Under the pieces are notes generated by a model. The model was not told where the DNA came from and did not search any database. It was given only the letters and a program-made list of their open reading frames with translations. A stretch of 64,000 nt of DNA, taken from assembly GCF_018688315.1 (NCBI RefSeq), contig NZ_CP061315.1, forward strand, positions 1,426,001 to 1,490,000. Direction: 5' to 3'. This document shows positions 55,455-63,677 of this stretch, one piece after another. The DNA is from Polynucleobacter sp. AP-Kolm-20A-A1. Lineage in GTDB: Bacteria > Pseudomonadota > Gammaproteobacteria > Burkholderiales > Burkholderiaceae. Position 1 is the first letter of the stretch; every line of letters starts with the position of its first letter. The translations under genes and the position numbers were made by a program.

Positions 55455-55757
55455 TTAGGTGGACTTTCCGACCAAAGTCATGTGCTCCACAAAAGGGGGC
55501 TTCACAAAAAAAGGCCCCACGATAGCGCGCCAATCAGCAAATGCTTCTGAGCCTCGAAAATCAACAGTATGGTTTTCCAAGGTATCCCAGTAAATCAGCA
55601 ATAAATAGCGCGAAGGGGATTCCACACTATGGTTCACCTTAAACCCCCGAAAGCCTTTGGCCTTTGAGATGACCGTCTCCACGCCCCGCAAAATAGCCTC
55701 TTCAAACTGCTCCTGCTTGGCTGGGTCGATTTCTAGGTCGCAATGTTCCAAAATCAT
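55455..55757 (-). CDS. Antibiotic biosynthesis monooxygenase (ABM) family protein
   Basis: A 100-residue ferredoxin-like-fold protein. LEIDPAKQEQFEEAILRGVE and LLLIYWDTLENHTVDFRGSE, then FVEHMTLV, fit the ABM/YgiN-like family. These small dimers include quinol monooxygenases and heme-degrading enzymes as well as proteins without known reaction. Single gene, divergent from the second Bug receptor. Confidence 0.75.
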   Translation of the reverse strand: MILEHCDLEIDPAKQEQFEEAILRGVETVISKAKGFRGFKVNHSVESPSRYLLLIYWDTLENHTVDFRGSEAFADWRAIVGPFFVKPPFVEHMTLVGKST

Positions 55758-55848
55758 GGGGTTTCCTTGGTCAAAAAAGATTCGCTATCAATAGTAAAAT
55801 GTTTAAGCAACAACACATTAATACAAAATAATAAACTGGACTCGAGAC

Positions 55849-56832
55849 ATGTCAAAATCAAGCAATCGGCTAGTGCCGATTTTTTTATCATTCCTATTTG
55901 CAGCATGTAGCGCTCATGCGCAAACCACAGCCGCTAGCTACCCAGTTAAGCCAATTAAACTAATAGCCCCTGTAGCCGCCGGTGGTGGCTTAGATAATCT
56001 TGCGCGCGCAGTGGCTGAAAAACTATCTCGTTCAATTGGCCAAACAGTCGTTGTTGAAAATATGGGTGGCGGTGGTGGTTCTATTGCATCTCAAGCTACC
56101 GCAAAAGCACCTGCTGATGGCTACACCCTAATGATTGCCTATGTTGGCACCCATGGAACCAACCCAGCGGTTCGCAAATTACCTTATGACGCGATAAAAG
56201 ATTTCACTCCCATCGGCATGATTGGCGCAACACCAAATGTGTTGATCATTAACCCAGAACTGCCAATTAAAAATTTTAAAGAGTTTGTTGATTACGCCAA
56301 AAAGAATCCTGCCAAACTCAGCTACGGATCAGCGGGCCCTGGAACTCTGACCCATTTGGGCATGGAGCAATTAAAACTGGCTGCAGGAATATTTATGGTG
56401 CACGTTCCTTATCGCGGCGTTGGCCCAGCATATACCGACCTTCTAGCGGGCCAGACACAGGCGATGTTCCCAACTCTATTTGCAGCGCTACCTTACATTA
56501 ATACGAATCGCGTGCGAGGATTGGTTATTACTGGGGCTAAGCGCAGCCCAGCAGCACCGAACATTCCCACCTTTAAAGAACTTGGCTATAACGGCTTTGA
56601 TGGTCAACAGTGGTACGGCTTAGTGGGACCAGCCAACTTACCGCCCGCCATTGTTACCAAGCTGAATATGGAGCTGAACAAAGTACTGGCATTACCTGAG
56701 TTCTCAGAAAAGATGACGAGCGAAGCAATGACTTTGATGCCAATGACGCCACCACAATTTGCCAACTACATCAAAGAAGATATTGCACGCTGGGCCAAAG
56801 TTGCCAAAGAACGCAATATTGAAATTGAATAA
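55849..56832 (+). CDS. Bug-family tripartite tricarboxylate transporter receptor (2)
   Basis: A 327-residue periplasmic receptor with signal peptide ending at ACSAHAQ. YPVKPIKLIAPVAAGGGLD, VVENMGGGGGSIASQATAKA and HVPYRGVGPAYTDLLAGQTQ are Bug blocks. It heads a plus-strand run with an MmgE/PrpD protein, a D-2-hydroxyacid dehydrogenase, two transporter halves and another Bug receptor. That suggests uptake and turnover of a hydroxy- or tricarboxylic acid. Ligand unknown. Confidence 0.92.
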   Translation: MSKSSNRLVPIFLSFLFAACSAHAQTTAASYPVKPIKLIAPVAAGGGLDNLARAVAEKLSRSIGQTVVVENMGGGGGSIASQATAKAPADGYTLMIAYVGTHGTNPAVRKLPYDAIKDFTPIGMIGATPNVLIINPELPIKNFKEFVDYAKKNPAKLSYGSAGPGTLTHLGMEQLKLAAGIFMVHVPYRGVGPAYTDLLAGQTQAMFPTLFAALPYINTNRVRGLVITGAKRSPAAPNIPTFKELGYNGFDGQQWYGLVGPANLPPAIVTKLNMELNKVLALPEFSEKMTSEAMTLMPMTPPQFANYIKEDIARWAKVAKERNIEIE

Positions 56833-56888
56833 ATTCTCAGTCTTACATTTACCTAAAAATACTCAACATAAATCATAGGAATTTTGAT

Positions 56889-58262
56889 ATGTCACACGCT
56901 ATCGCCGCCGCAGCGGACCTGAATGCCCCACCAGTTACCAAAATATTGGCTGAATTTGTTACGGCTCACCCAAGCCAAGGATGGACGCCTGAGGTTGATC
57001 ATGAAGCCCATCGCACTTTTTTAAATTGGCTTGGTTGCGCTATTGGCGCAGCAAACCATGAGAGCGTTGAATCCTCATTGGCAGCTATTCGTGAATTTCA
57101 GCCAGCACCGCAAGCCAGTATCTTGGGACGCAAAGACAAAGTCGATATGGGTGGCGCTGCCCTAATTAACGGCATCAGCTCACACACTTTTGACTTTGAT
57201 GACACCCACCTCAAGACGGTTATTCACCCGGCAGGTCCAGTTGCCTCAGCCATCCTGGCGCTTGGTGAGCATATTGGCGCCAACGGACGTCAAATAATTG
57301 ATTCACTCGTTCTCGGAATTGATGTTGCTTGTCGTGTTGGTAACGCGATGTACCCTGACCACTATCACCGCGGTTGGCATATCACTGGCTCAACCGGCAT
57401 GCTCGGTTCTGCTGCAGCATGTTCTCGCTTAATGGGCCTAGATTTACAAAAAACTACTATGGCGCTGGGCATTGCCGCCTCTCAGCCAGTTGGTATGCGT
57501 GAACAGTTTGGCACAATGACCAAACCTTTTCATCCAGGTGGCGCTGCACGTGCAGGCCAACTTTCTGCGCTACTTGCAAAACATGGTTTTACCGCCAGTC
57601 CTAAAGCGCTTGAAGCAGGTCGTGGTTATATGCAAACTGTTTCTACTAAATGCGACTGGACAGAGATCGATCGCAATCTTGGTAAGCAATTTGAGATTTC
57701 GCTAAACACCTACAAACCTTTTGCTTGCGGCATTGTCATTCATCCAGCAATTGATGCCTGCGCCCAACTACGCGCCCAGGGCGTAAAGGCGGAAGACGTT
57801 GAGCGCATTGAACTTCGCGCCCACCCACTCGTTCTTGAATTAACAGGCAAGAAGACACCTAAAGATGGTCTCGAAGGTAAGTTCAGCGTGTATCACGGCT
57901 GTGCTGTTGGCCTGATATTTGGTCAAGCAGGCGAAGGTGAGTATGCCGATGACATTGTGAATCGTCCGGATGTTGTGGCATTGCGCGCTAAGGTGAACGC
58001 CACCACAGACACTTCTATTAGCGAAGCCTCAGTTGACGTCAAAGCGTTCCTCAAGAACGGCAAAGAAGTGCATATTTTCGTGAAGAATGCGATCGGCTCT
58101 GTTGAGAACCCAATGAGTGATGCAAATCTAGAGCAGAAGTTCACCAGTTTGGCTGAGCCTGTAATTGGCGCAGAGAAAACGCGTCAATTAATTGCTGCGC
58201 TGTGGAAGCTAGGCCAAGCATCCGATCTCAAGCAAATCTTGAATCTCTGCACTCCAGATTAA
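56889..58262 (+). CDS. MmgE/PrpD family protein
   Basis: A 457-residue protein of the 2-methylcitrate dehydratase/cis-aconitate decarboxylase fold. LNWLGCAIGAANHESVESSL, then FDFDDTHLKTVIHPAGPVAS, GWHITGSTGMLGSAAACSRL and KPFHPGGAARAGQLSALLA are family blocks. No prpB or prpC is adjacent, so propionate use is not indicated. Lying between a Bug receptor and a hydroxyacid dehydrogenase, it may dehydrate or isomerise a carboxylate brought in by the receptor. Reaction unknown. Confidence 0.88.
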   Translation: MSHAIAAAADLNAPPVTKILAEFVTAHPSQGWTPEVDHEAHRTFLNWLGCAIGAANHESVESSLAAIREFQPAPQASILGRKDKVDMGGAALINGISSHTFDFDDTHLKTVIHPAGPVASAILALGEHIGANGRQIIDSLVLGIDVACRVGNAMYPDHYHRGWHITGSTGMLGSAAACSRLMGLDLQKTTMALGIAASQPVGMREQFGTMTKPFHPGGAARAGQLSALLAKHGFTASPKALEAGRGYMQTVSTKCDWTEIDRNLGKQFEISLNTYKPFACGIVIHPAIDACAQLRAQGVKAEDVERIELRAHPLVLELTGKKTPKDGLEGKFSVYHGCAVGLIFGQAGEGEYADDIVNRPDVVALRAKVNATTDTSISEASVDVKAFLKNGKEVHIFVKNAIGSVENPMSDANLEQKFTSLAEPVIGAEKTRQLIAALWKLGQASDLKQILNLCTPD

Positions 58263-58285
58263 ATTCAACTGAAAGTATTTGACTC

Positions 58286-59263
58286 ATGGCTTCATTACCA
58301 AACATCGTTATTCTGGGCGACTACGAACGCGCCCTACGTCGCTTTTCTAAGTGGGATAAATTAGATCAGCAAGCCAATCTCACTATTCACCATGATCCCC
58401 TAAAGGATGAGGCGCTATACGAAGCGGTGAAGGACGCAGACGCAATAGCGATTGTTCGCGATCGCTCCCCTTTTAACGAGGCCATGATTGCACGCTTACC
58501 TAAACTTAAATTTCTGATGTTTACTGGGGAACGTAACGGCACACTAGAAGCATCTGCCTTGGTTTCCCGCAATATTCCAATGGCTTGCACACCTGGCGGC
58601 CCCTCTAAAGAAACCACTGCTGAACTTACCTGGGTACTCATCTTGGGGGCATCTAAACGCCTCATTGAAGAAAACAAGCTCATCTCATCCGGTGGATGGC
58701 GTGATGAACTATCTCTGCTACCAATGCTATCAGGCGAAAGACTGGGCATCATGGGTCTTGGCGCAATTGGAAGTCGCGTAGCACGAGTGGGCGCCGCTTT
58801 TGGCATGGAGGTGGTTGCCTGGAGTCCACGCATGACACCGGAGCGTGCTGCCGCTGAGAATGCAAAAGCAGTGAGCTTAGATGAGCTACTGAAAACATCT
58901 AAAGTTGTTTCCATGCACCTTGTAGCGGGACCTGGCACCAAGGGATTAATCAGCGCAGATCAACTAGCGCTAATGCGCCCTGACTCCATACTGATCAACA
59001 CTTCACGCGCTGCATTAATTAATATGGCCGATCTGCAAAAAGGATTGGCCGCCGGCAGGCCCGGACAAGCTGCTGTCGATGTGTTTGATGTTGAGCCACT
59101 CCCAGAAAATGATGTTTTACGTAACACCAAAAATCTTTTAGTAACACCCCATCTTGGATTTATTGCAGAACCTATTTTTGCCACCTTCTCTAAAGGAATT
59201 ACCGAAACCCTGGAAGCTTGGCTAGAAAATAAACCTGTTCCTCACCCATTTAAGCCACAGTAG
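58286..59263 (+). CDS. D-2-hydroxyacid dehydrogenase family protein
   Basis: A 325-residue NAD(P)-dependent oxidoreductase. LGIMGLGAIGSRVARVGAAF binds the cofactor. SMHLVAGPGTKGLISADQLA, INTSRAALINMADL (Arg), DVFDVEPLPENDVL (Glu) and TPHLGFIAEP (His) provide the catalytic set. Family members reduce 2-oxoacids. It is 23 bases after the MmgE/PrpD gene and two bases before the TTG start of the first transporter half, so one transcript is likely. Confidence 0.9.
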   Translation: MASLPNIVILGDYERALRRFSKWDKLDQQANLTIHHDPLKDEALYEAVKDADAIAIVRDRSPFNEAMIARLPKLKFLMFTGERNGTLEASALVSRNIPMACTPGGPSKETTAELTWVLILGASKRLIEENKLISSGGWRDELSLLPMLSGERLGIMGLGAIGSRVARVGAAFGMEVVAWSPRMTPERAAAENAKAVSLDELLKTSKVVSMHLVAGPGTKGLISADQLALMRPDSILINTSRAALINMADLQKGLAAGRPGQAAVDVFDVEPLPENDVLRNTKNLLVTPHLGFIAEPIFATFSKGITETLEAWLENKPVPHPFKPQ

Positions 59264-59265
59264 AT

Positions 59266-59805
59266 TTGAAAACCCTTACACCACTCGAACTGTTTATAAG
59301 CTTTAGCAAAATCGGGATGTCCGGGTTTGGTGGGGTTTTACCATGGGCCAGAAGAACCCTGGTCGAGCGCGACAAAATTCTGAGCTCCGAAGAATTTAGC
59401 GCCATGCTGGGCATCTGCCAAATTGTCCCGGGCCCGAATATTGTTAATCTTGCAGTGTGTGTTGGTTCTCGCTTTGGCGGCGCTAGAGGTGCAATTGCTT
59501 CTGTATTGGGCTTAACCTTGGGGCCAATTTCCATCGTCATGTTGCTAGCAGTTTTATATGAACATTACAGCTACCTTGAATCGGTCAAAGGCGTTCTCAG
59601 AGGAATCTCTGCCGTAGGAGTTGGTTTAATTGCTTCGACAGGTTTCAAAATGCTCAGGGATGAGTTTCGCTATCCGGCAATGTTTATTGTGGTGATTGTC
59701 ACCATACTGGCCGCTAGCTATTTTCATCTAGGCCTAGGGTGGGTGGTACTTATCTCTTCACCGCTAGCCTTGGTCTTAGCCTGGAAGAAAGCTCATACAG
59801 AATGA
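59266..59805 (+). CDS. Chromate transporter-type protein, first half
   Basis: A 179-residue membrane protein with about five segments. ISFSKIGMSGFGGVLPWARR and GICQIVPGPNIVNLAVCVG carry the FGG and PGPN signatures of the CHR domain. The start is TTG, two bases after the upstream stop codon, with no clear ribosome site, so re-initiation from the upstream gene is likely. It must pair with the next gene, which supplies the second CHR domain. Chromate is the named substrate of the family; here the cluster suggests an organic or other anion. Confidence 0.82.
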   Translation: MKTLTPLELFISFSKIGMSGFGGVLPWARRTLVERDKILSSEEFSAMLGICQIVPGPNIVNLAVCVGSRFGGARGAIASVLGLTLGPISIVMLLAVLYEHYSYLESVKGVLRGISAVGVGLIASTGFKMLRDEFRYPAMFIVVIVTILAASYFHLGLGWVVLISSPLALVLAWKKAHTE

Positions 59806-60323
59806 GCGCTCTTCTTGGTCTTTTTCTTAAACTTTCTGCATTCTCTTTGGTTGCATTTGGAGGGGTGAATGCCCTGCTTCCTGTACTCTTTAACCTAGCA
59901 GTGAACCAAGAGCACTGGATCGACGTACAAACTTTTTCCGACTATTTCGCTATAGCTCAAGCAGCTCCTGGTCCCAATTTTATGACCGTCACACTATTGG
60001 GTTGGCATGTCTACGGAGTTATTGGCGCACTAACTGCAACGCTTGCAATTGCATGGCCCTCTTCAATTTTGATCTTTTACTTACAGCGCCTCATTTTGGG
60101 CATTAAAGATCCCCTGAAAAAGAAATCCATTCAGTACGCTGCTGCTGCCCTAGCAATTGGCTTAGTTTTATCTTCTGCTTGGCAAATTTCCTTACAGATC
60201 AATCAAAGCATGGCCGCGTATCTATTGACGATAAGCACTATTGCGATTACCTTGTTTACTCGCTGGCATCCACTTTATTTAATAGCCATTGGTGGAGCAC
60301 TGGGAATGTTTGGTTTTATCTAA
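59802..60323 (+). CDS. Chromate transporter-type protein, second half
   Basis: About 173 residues from ATG 59802, which overlaps the stop of the first half (ATGA). FLKLSAFSLVAFGGVNALLP and FAIAQAAPGPNFMTVTLLGW are the CHR signatures again. Together the two genes equal one full-length ChrA, so they are a short-chain CHR pair. The longer in-frame start at 59739 lies inside the first gene. The third Bug receptor follows by 21 bases. Confidence 0.83.
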   Translation: MSALLGLFLKLSAFSLVAFGGVNALLPVLFNLAVNQEHWIDVQTFSDYFAIAQAAPGPNFMTVTLLGWHVYGVIGALTATLAIAWPSSILIFYLQRLILGIKDPLKKKSIQYAAAALAIGLVLSSAWQISLQINQSMAAYLLTISTIAITLFTRWHPLYLIAIGGALGMFGFI

Positions 60324-60344
60324 CGCAAAGATATAAGGATCAAT

Positions 60345-61322
60345 ATGCGCCTCATTCAAGTCATCTCTTTTTGCCTGCTTAGCATTGGCACTGTTTTTTC
60401 TTCAGCCGCCATTGCGCAAAGTAACTATCCCAACAAGCCCATCAACTTTATTGTTCCTTACGGTGCCGGCGGTGGCGCAGACTCACGCAGCCGTCAAGTA
60501 GCACAGAAGATGAGTGTGATTTTGAAGCAGCCGATTATTGTGGATAACAAACCTGGCGCTGGCGGCAATATTGGCACTGAATACATTTCTCGCGCTGCGC
60601 CAGATGGATACACCATTGGCATGGGTAACTTTGCTCCTATGGCTGTCAACAAAACACTCTTTGGGAATCTACGCTACGACCCGGAAACAGATCTAACGCC
60701 GATCGTTTTGGTTGAAAAAGGCCCATTGGTACTGGTAGTCAATCCAGCCTCACCATACAAGACGGTGCAAGATATTGTGAGTGCTGCAAAAGCTAAACCC
60801 GGTGTACTTACATTTTCATCTGGCGGCATTGGCGGTAGCCACCAACTCTCCGCAGAGTTATTTGAACAAAATGCCGGGATCGATATGATTCATGTGCCAT
60901 ATAAGAGCGGTTCAGCAGGATTAACGGACCTCATGGCCGGAAATGTCACCATGATGTTTGATCAAATGTATTCCGCTATGCCCAGCATCAAAGCGGATAA
61001 ATTACGTCCGATTGCGATCACCAGCAAAAAACGCTCACCCTTACTTCCGAACGTTCCCAGCTTTGCAGAAGTGGGCTACCCCAAGGTTGAGGTTCTGAAT
61101 TGGCAGGGCTTGATTGCGCCAAAAGGCACACCCAAAGCCATTATTGATAAATTAAATGCAGCGGCAAATGAAGCACTTAAAGATCCTCAGTTACGCGAAC
61201 TCATGCTATCGCAAGGCAATGAGATTGGCGGAGGAAGTCCCGCAGACTTTGCAGCACTCATTAAATCTGAATCACAAAAATGGAGTGCCGTTGTTAAAAC
61301 AGCGAATATCAAACCAGAGTAA
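60345..61322 (+). CDS. Bug-family tripartite tricarboxylate transporter receptor (3)
   Basis: A 325-residue periplasmic receptor. The signal peptide ends at SSAAIAQ. YPNKPINFIVPYGAGGGADS, VDNKPGAGGNIGTEYISRAA and HVPYKSGSAGLTDLMAGNVT are Bug blocks. A good ribosome site (AAGGATC) precedes the ATG. Last gene of the plus-strand carboxylate run, ending at a strong terminator. It is clearly a diverged relative of receptors 1 and 2, so it should bind a different ligand. Confidence 0.92.
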   Translation: MRLIQVISFCLLSIGTVFSSAAIAQSNYPNKPINFIVPYGAGGGADSRSRQVAQKMSVILKQPIIVDNKPGAGGNIGTEYISRAAPDGYTIGMGNFAPMAVNKTLFGNLRYDPETDLTPIVLVEKGPLVLVVNPASPYKTVQDIVSAAKAKPGVLTFSSGGIGGSHQLSAELFEQNAGIDMIHVPYKSGSAGLTDLMAGNVTMMFDQMYSAMPSIKADKLRPIAITSKKRSPLLPNVPSFAEVGYPKVEVLNWQGLIAPKGTPKAIIDKLNAAANEALKDPQLRELMLSQGNEIGGGSPADFAALIKSESQKWSAVVKTANIKPE

Positions 61323-61366
61323 AGAAGCAATCACTGATCTAGCAACTGCAATTACCAGGGAATGAC

Positions 61367-61395
61367 ATTGGGGGCTTAGGCCCCCAATTTTATTT
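61367..61395. terminator. Rho-independent terminator between Bug receptor 3 and crcB
   Basis: ATTGGGGGC, loop TTAG, GCCCCCAAT then TTTATTT. It overlaps the stop of convergent crcB. Confidence 0.88.
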
Positions 61396-61767
61396 GAGCG
61401 CCTGGTAAGTAAGGATGCCCAAGAAAGTTAATACTAGCGAGCCCACCAAGTGAAGCAAGGCAGTGCCTAGGGCCCAGCTAAGTTCGCCACGCTGCATAAA
61501 TCCAACAACCTCAGCAGAAAAACTGGAGAAAGTGGTTAAGCCACCCAGAAAGCCGGTGATCACAAAAAGTTTCCACTCAGGCGAGAGATTGGGGTTGTTT
61601 CCAAAAAAGGCAATCGCAATGCCAATAAGGTAGCCACCCACCATGTTGGAGAAGAGCGTTCCCAATGGGATCACGGAGGCTGCGCCGACCGTTAAAAAAT
61701 TAAAGCCCGCTCTCAATAATGCGCCAAGGCCTGCGCCAAAGAAAATTGCAAAGATAGATAGCCACAT
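61390..61767 (-). CDS. crcB: Fluoride ion channel CrcB (Fluc)
   Basis: A 125-residue membrane protein with four segments. GAGLGALLRAGFNF, then GTLFSNMVGGYLIGIAIAFF and GFLGGLTTFSSFSAEVVGFM are Fluc signatures, including the Asn and the Thr-Phe-Ser-Ser-Phe-Ser pore track. It forms a dual-topology dimer that expels fluoride. The gene starts 10 bases after the ygiD stop; no fluoride riboswitch fits in that space. Confidence 0.93.
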   Translation of the reverse strand: MWLSIFAIFFGAGLGALLRAGFNFLTVGAASVIPLGTLFSNMVGGYLIGIAIAFFGNNPNLSPEWKLFVITGFLGGLTTFSSFSAEVVGFMQRGELSWALGTALLHLVGSLVLTFLGILTYQALK

Positions 61768-61777
61768 AATCAGTTCT

Positions 61778-62557
61778 CTATTGAATTGAAAAACCCAGCA
61801 TGCTGATTGAACTCATTTCGATTCCATCAATATAGACTTTTGCATGCTCGTCTTCATGTTGTAAAGCTAGGGTATATAAAGCAGGCCAGTAATGCTCGGC
61901 CGTCGGAATAGAAAGATGCGCAGCATCCCCAAAATGCTCCCAATCGATTAATGGATCATGATGGTTAGCGCGCATTTCTGAGCTAAAAAAATGATTGAAC
62001 TCTGATGCCCATGGATAAGGCTTGGCATCTTCTTGCCAATGAATGGTTCGCAGATTGTGCACCACATTACCGCTGGATAGAATCAGAATATTTTCATCGC
62101 GCAATGGGCGTAACTGTTTAGCTAACTCATAGTGTTCACGAGCTGACATTGAGCCATCAAGGCTAAGCTGCACCACAGGAATATCGGCATCGGGATATAG
62201 ATACTTCAGAACAGACCATGCACCATGATCAATGCCCCACTCATTTTCTTCGAGCACTACTGGAACACTTAATAACTCTTGTACGCGATCTGCTAAAGCA
62301 GGACTTCCAGGCGCTGGATATTGGATATCAAACAAGGCCTGTGGAAAGCCACCAAAGTCATGAATTGTTTTTGGTCTTGGCATTGCTGTAACCCATACGC
62401 CTCGGGTTACCCAATGCGCCGAGATGACTAAGATTGCATCGGGGCGTTTTAATGACTTACCTAGAGCTGACCATGCCGCCGTATAACGGTTGGGCTCTAT
62501 GGCATACATCGGACTGCCATGGCCAGCAAATATTGCAGGTTGGCGATGGCTAGTCAT
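61778..62557 (-). CDS. ygiD: LigB-type extradiol dioxygenase, 4,5-DOPA dioxygenase (YgiD)
   Basis: A 259-residue class III extradiol dioxygenase-fold protein. IFAGHGSPMYAIEPNRYTAA and ILVISAHWVTRGVWVTAM have the metal histidines. EWGIDHGAWSVLKYLYPDAD and LILSSGNVVHNLRTIHW follow. E. coli YgiD opens the ring of DOPA in vitro, but the physiological substrate is unsure. crcB is on the same strand 10 bases downstream. Confidence 0.9.
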   Translation of the reverse strand: MTSHRQPAIFAGHGSPMYAIEPNRYTAAWSALGKSLKRPDAILVISAHWVTRGVWVTAMPRPKTIHDFGGFPQALFDIQYPAPGSPALADRVQELLSVPVVLEENEWGIDHGAWSVLKYLYPDADIPVVQLSLDGSMSAREHYELAKQLRPLRDENILILSSGNVVHNLRTIHWQEDAKPYPWASEFNHFFSSEMRANHHDPLIDWEHFGDAAHLSIPTAEHYWPALYTLALQHEDEHAKVYIDGIEMSSISMLGFSIQ

Positions 62558-62566
62558 TAATGCTAA

Positions 62567-62704
62567 TTAACCGAATACGTAACCTGTATGAGCTGCAACC
62601 AATGCAAACAAAATAGCCAAGCTTGTAGCGGCTGCCAACATCACGATCAGGGTAATGATCTTTTTGTTAACTTCTTCTTTAGATTCGTTATGCCATTCGT
62701 TCAT
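62567..62704 (-). CDS. Small single-span membrane protein (45 residues)
   Basis: Open from ATG (62702-62704 on the complement) to TAA (62567-62569). A charged start (MNEWHNESKEEVNKK) is followed by one hydrophobic segment (IITLIVMLAAATSLAILFAL). AGAGGATTTAGC before the ATG is a strong ribosome site, the best evidence that it is real. It begins upstream of ygiD on the same strand with 9 bases between and may share its transcript. I do not recognise a family. Confidence 0.65.
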   Translation of the reverse strand: MNEWHNESKEEVNKKIITLIVMLAAATSLAILFALVAAHTGYVFG

Positions 62705-62748
62705 GCTAAATCCTCTGTAAACACATTAATGAATAGGGTAATTATCCA

Positions 62749-62916
62749 CTATCGCCCGCGACCAGCCTTGCGCATCATGCCTTTTCCCCCGCCAAAGCCT
62801 GCCTGAGGCCTTCCAGCTGGGCCAGAGGGTCCTTTTGGGACGGGTGGACGTGCAGGCGGCTTAGCTGCTACCACTTTTACTGGGGTTTTTGAATCTGGTT
62901 TCTTTTCGTCAGTCAC
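62749..62916 (-). CDS. Small basic Pro/Gly/Lys-rich protein (55 residues), GTG start
   Basis: Open from GTG (62914-62916 on the complement) to TAG (62749-62751). AGGAG lies six bases before the GTG. The N-terminal half is Lys/Pro-rich (DEKKPDSKTPVKVVAAKPPA), the end is Gly- and Arg-rich (GFGGGKGMMRKAGRGR). It looks disordered and may bind nucleic acid. Divergent from the site-2-type protease gene, 28 bases away. No family recognised. Confidence 0.6.
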   Translation of the reverse strand: MTDEKKPDSKTPVKVVAAKPPARPPVPKGPSGPAGRPQAGFGGGKGMMRKAGRGR

Positions 62917-62944
62917 TTTGAGCTCCTATGGATATCATATTGCC

Positions 62945-63607
62945 ATGATTACTGACTATTCTATCCAAGCCGTCGCAATTAATGCGATTCCCCTGATTTT
63001 TGCCATCACGATCCACGAAGCGGCCCATGGCTTTGCTGCACGCAAATTTGGGGATAACACCGCTTACATGCTGGGCCGAGTCAGCTTAAACCCTGCAAAA
63101 CATATAGACCCCGTCGGTACCATCCTCATCCCCCTAGCTCTAATCCTCACGGGATCACCCTTTTTGGTGGGCTATGCCAAACCGGTACCCGTGAACTTTG
63201 GCAGACTTCGTAACCCCAGAATCGATTCCATTTGGGTGGCATTGGCTGGCCCTGGCTCGAATTTCATCCAAGCGCTTATTTGGCTCATTCTGTTAATCGT
63301 CTTAGTGGGATTTGGGGTAAATGAGAAATTTTTGATCTCCATGTCGCAGGCCGGCATTACCTGGAATCTAGGTCTGCTGGTCTTCAACCTATTTCCACTG
63401 CCACCCCTGGATGGCGGCTGTATTCTGGCAAGCTTGCTACCAGCCCGTCAGTCGATCGCCCTTGGTCGATTGGAGCCTTGGGGGTTCTTTATCGTGCTCG
63501 CTTTAGTCTTTACGGGGGTAATTGGGGCTTTATGGATGCAACCCTTGATGAGCTTCTTTGAGTGGCTCATCCTCATGCTGACTACCCCCTTAAGAATGAT
63601 GTTTTAA
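62945..63607 (+). CDS. Site-2 protease family (M50) membrane metalloprotease
   Basis: About 220 residues from ATG 62945; a TTG at 62918 would add nine. AITIHEAAHGFAARKFGD contains the HEAAH zinc motif in a membrane segment. LGLLVFNLFPLPPLDGGCIL has the third zinc ligand Asp. PDZ domains are missing, so it is of the short YwhC-like type rather than RseP. Roles in membrane protein or peptide cleavage are expected. Substrate unknown. Confidence 0.88.
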   Translation: MITDYSIQAVAINAIPLIFAITIHEAAHGFAARKFGDNTAYMLGRVSLNPAKHIDPVGTILIPLALILTGSPFLVGYAKPVPVNFGRLRNPRIDSIWVALAGPGSNFIQALIWLILLIVLVGFGVNEKFLISMSQAGITWNLGLLVFNLFPLPPLDGGCILASLLPARQSIALGRLEPWGFFIVLALVFTGVIGALWMQPLMSFFEWLILMLTTPLRMMF

Positions 63608-63677
63608 ATACAGCAAAAAATGTTGTTCTGGGATATGCTGATCCCAAGCAATCCTCATTGACCGAAGGAGAATATCC

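Noticed and set aside
61768..61777. Fluoride riboswitch for crcB
   Set aside because: Only ten bases separate crcB from ygiD; no room and no matching structure.
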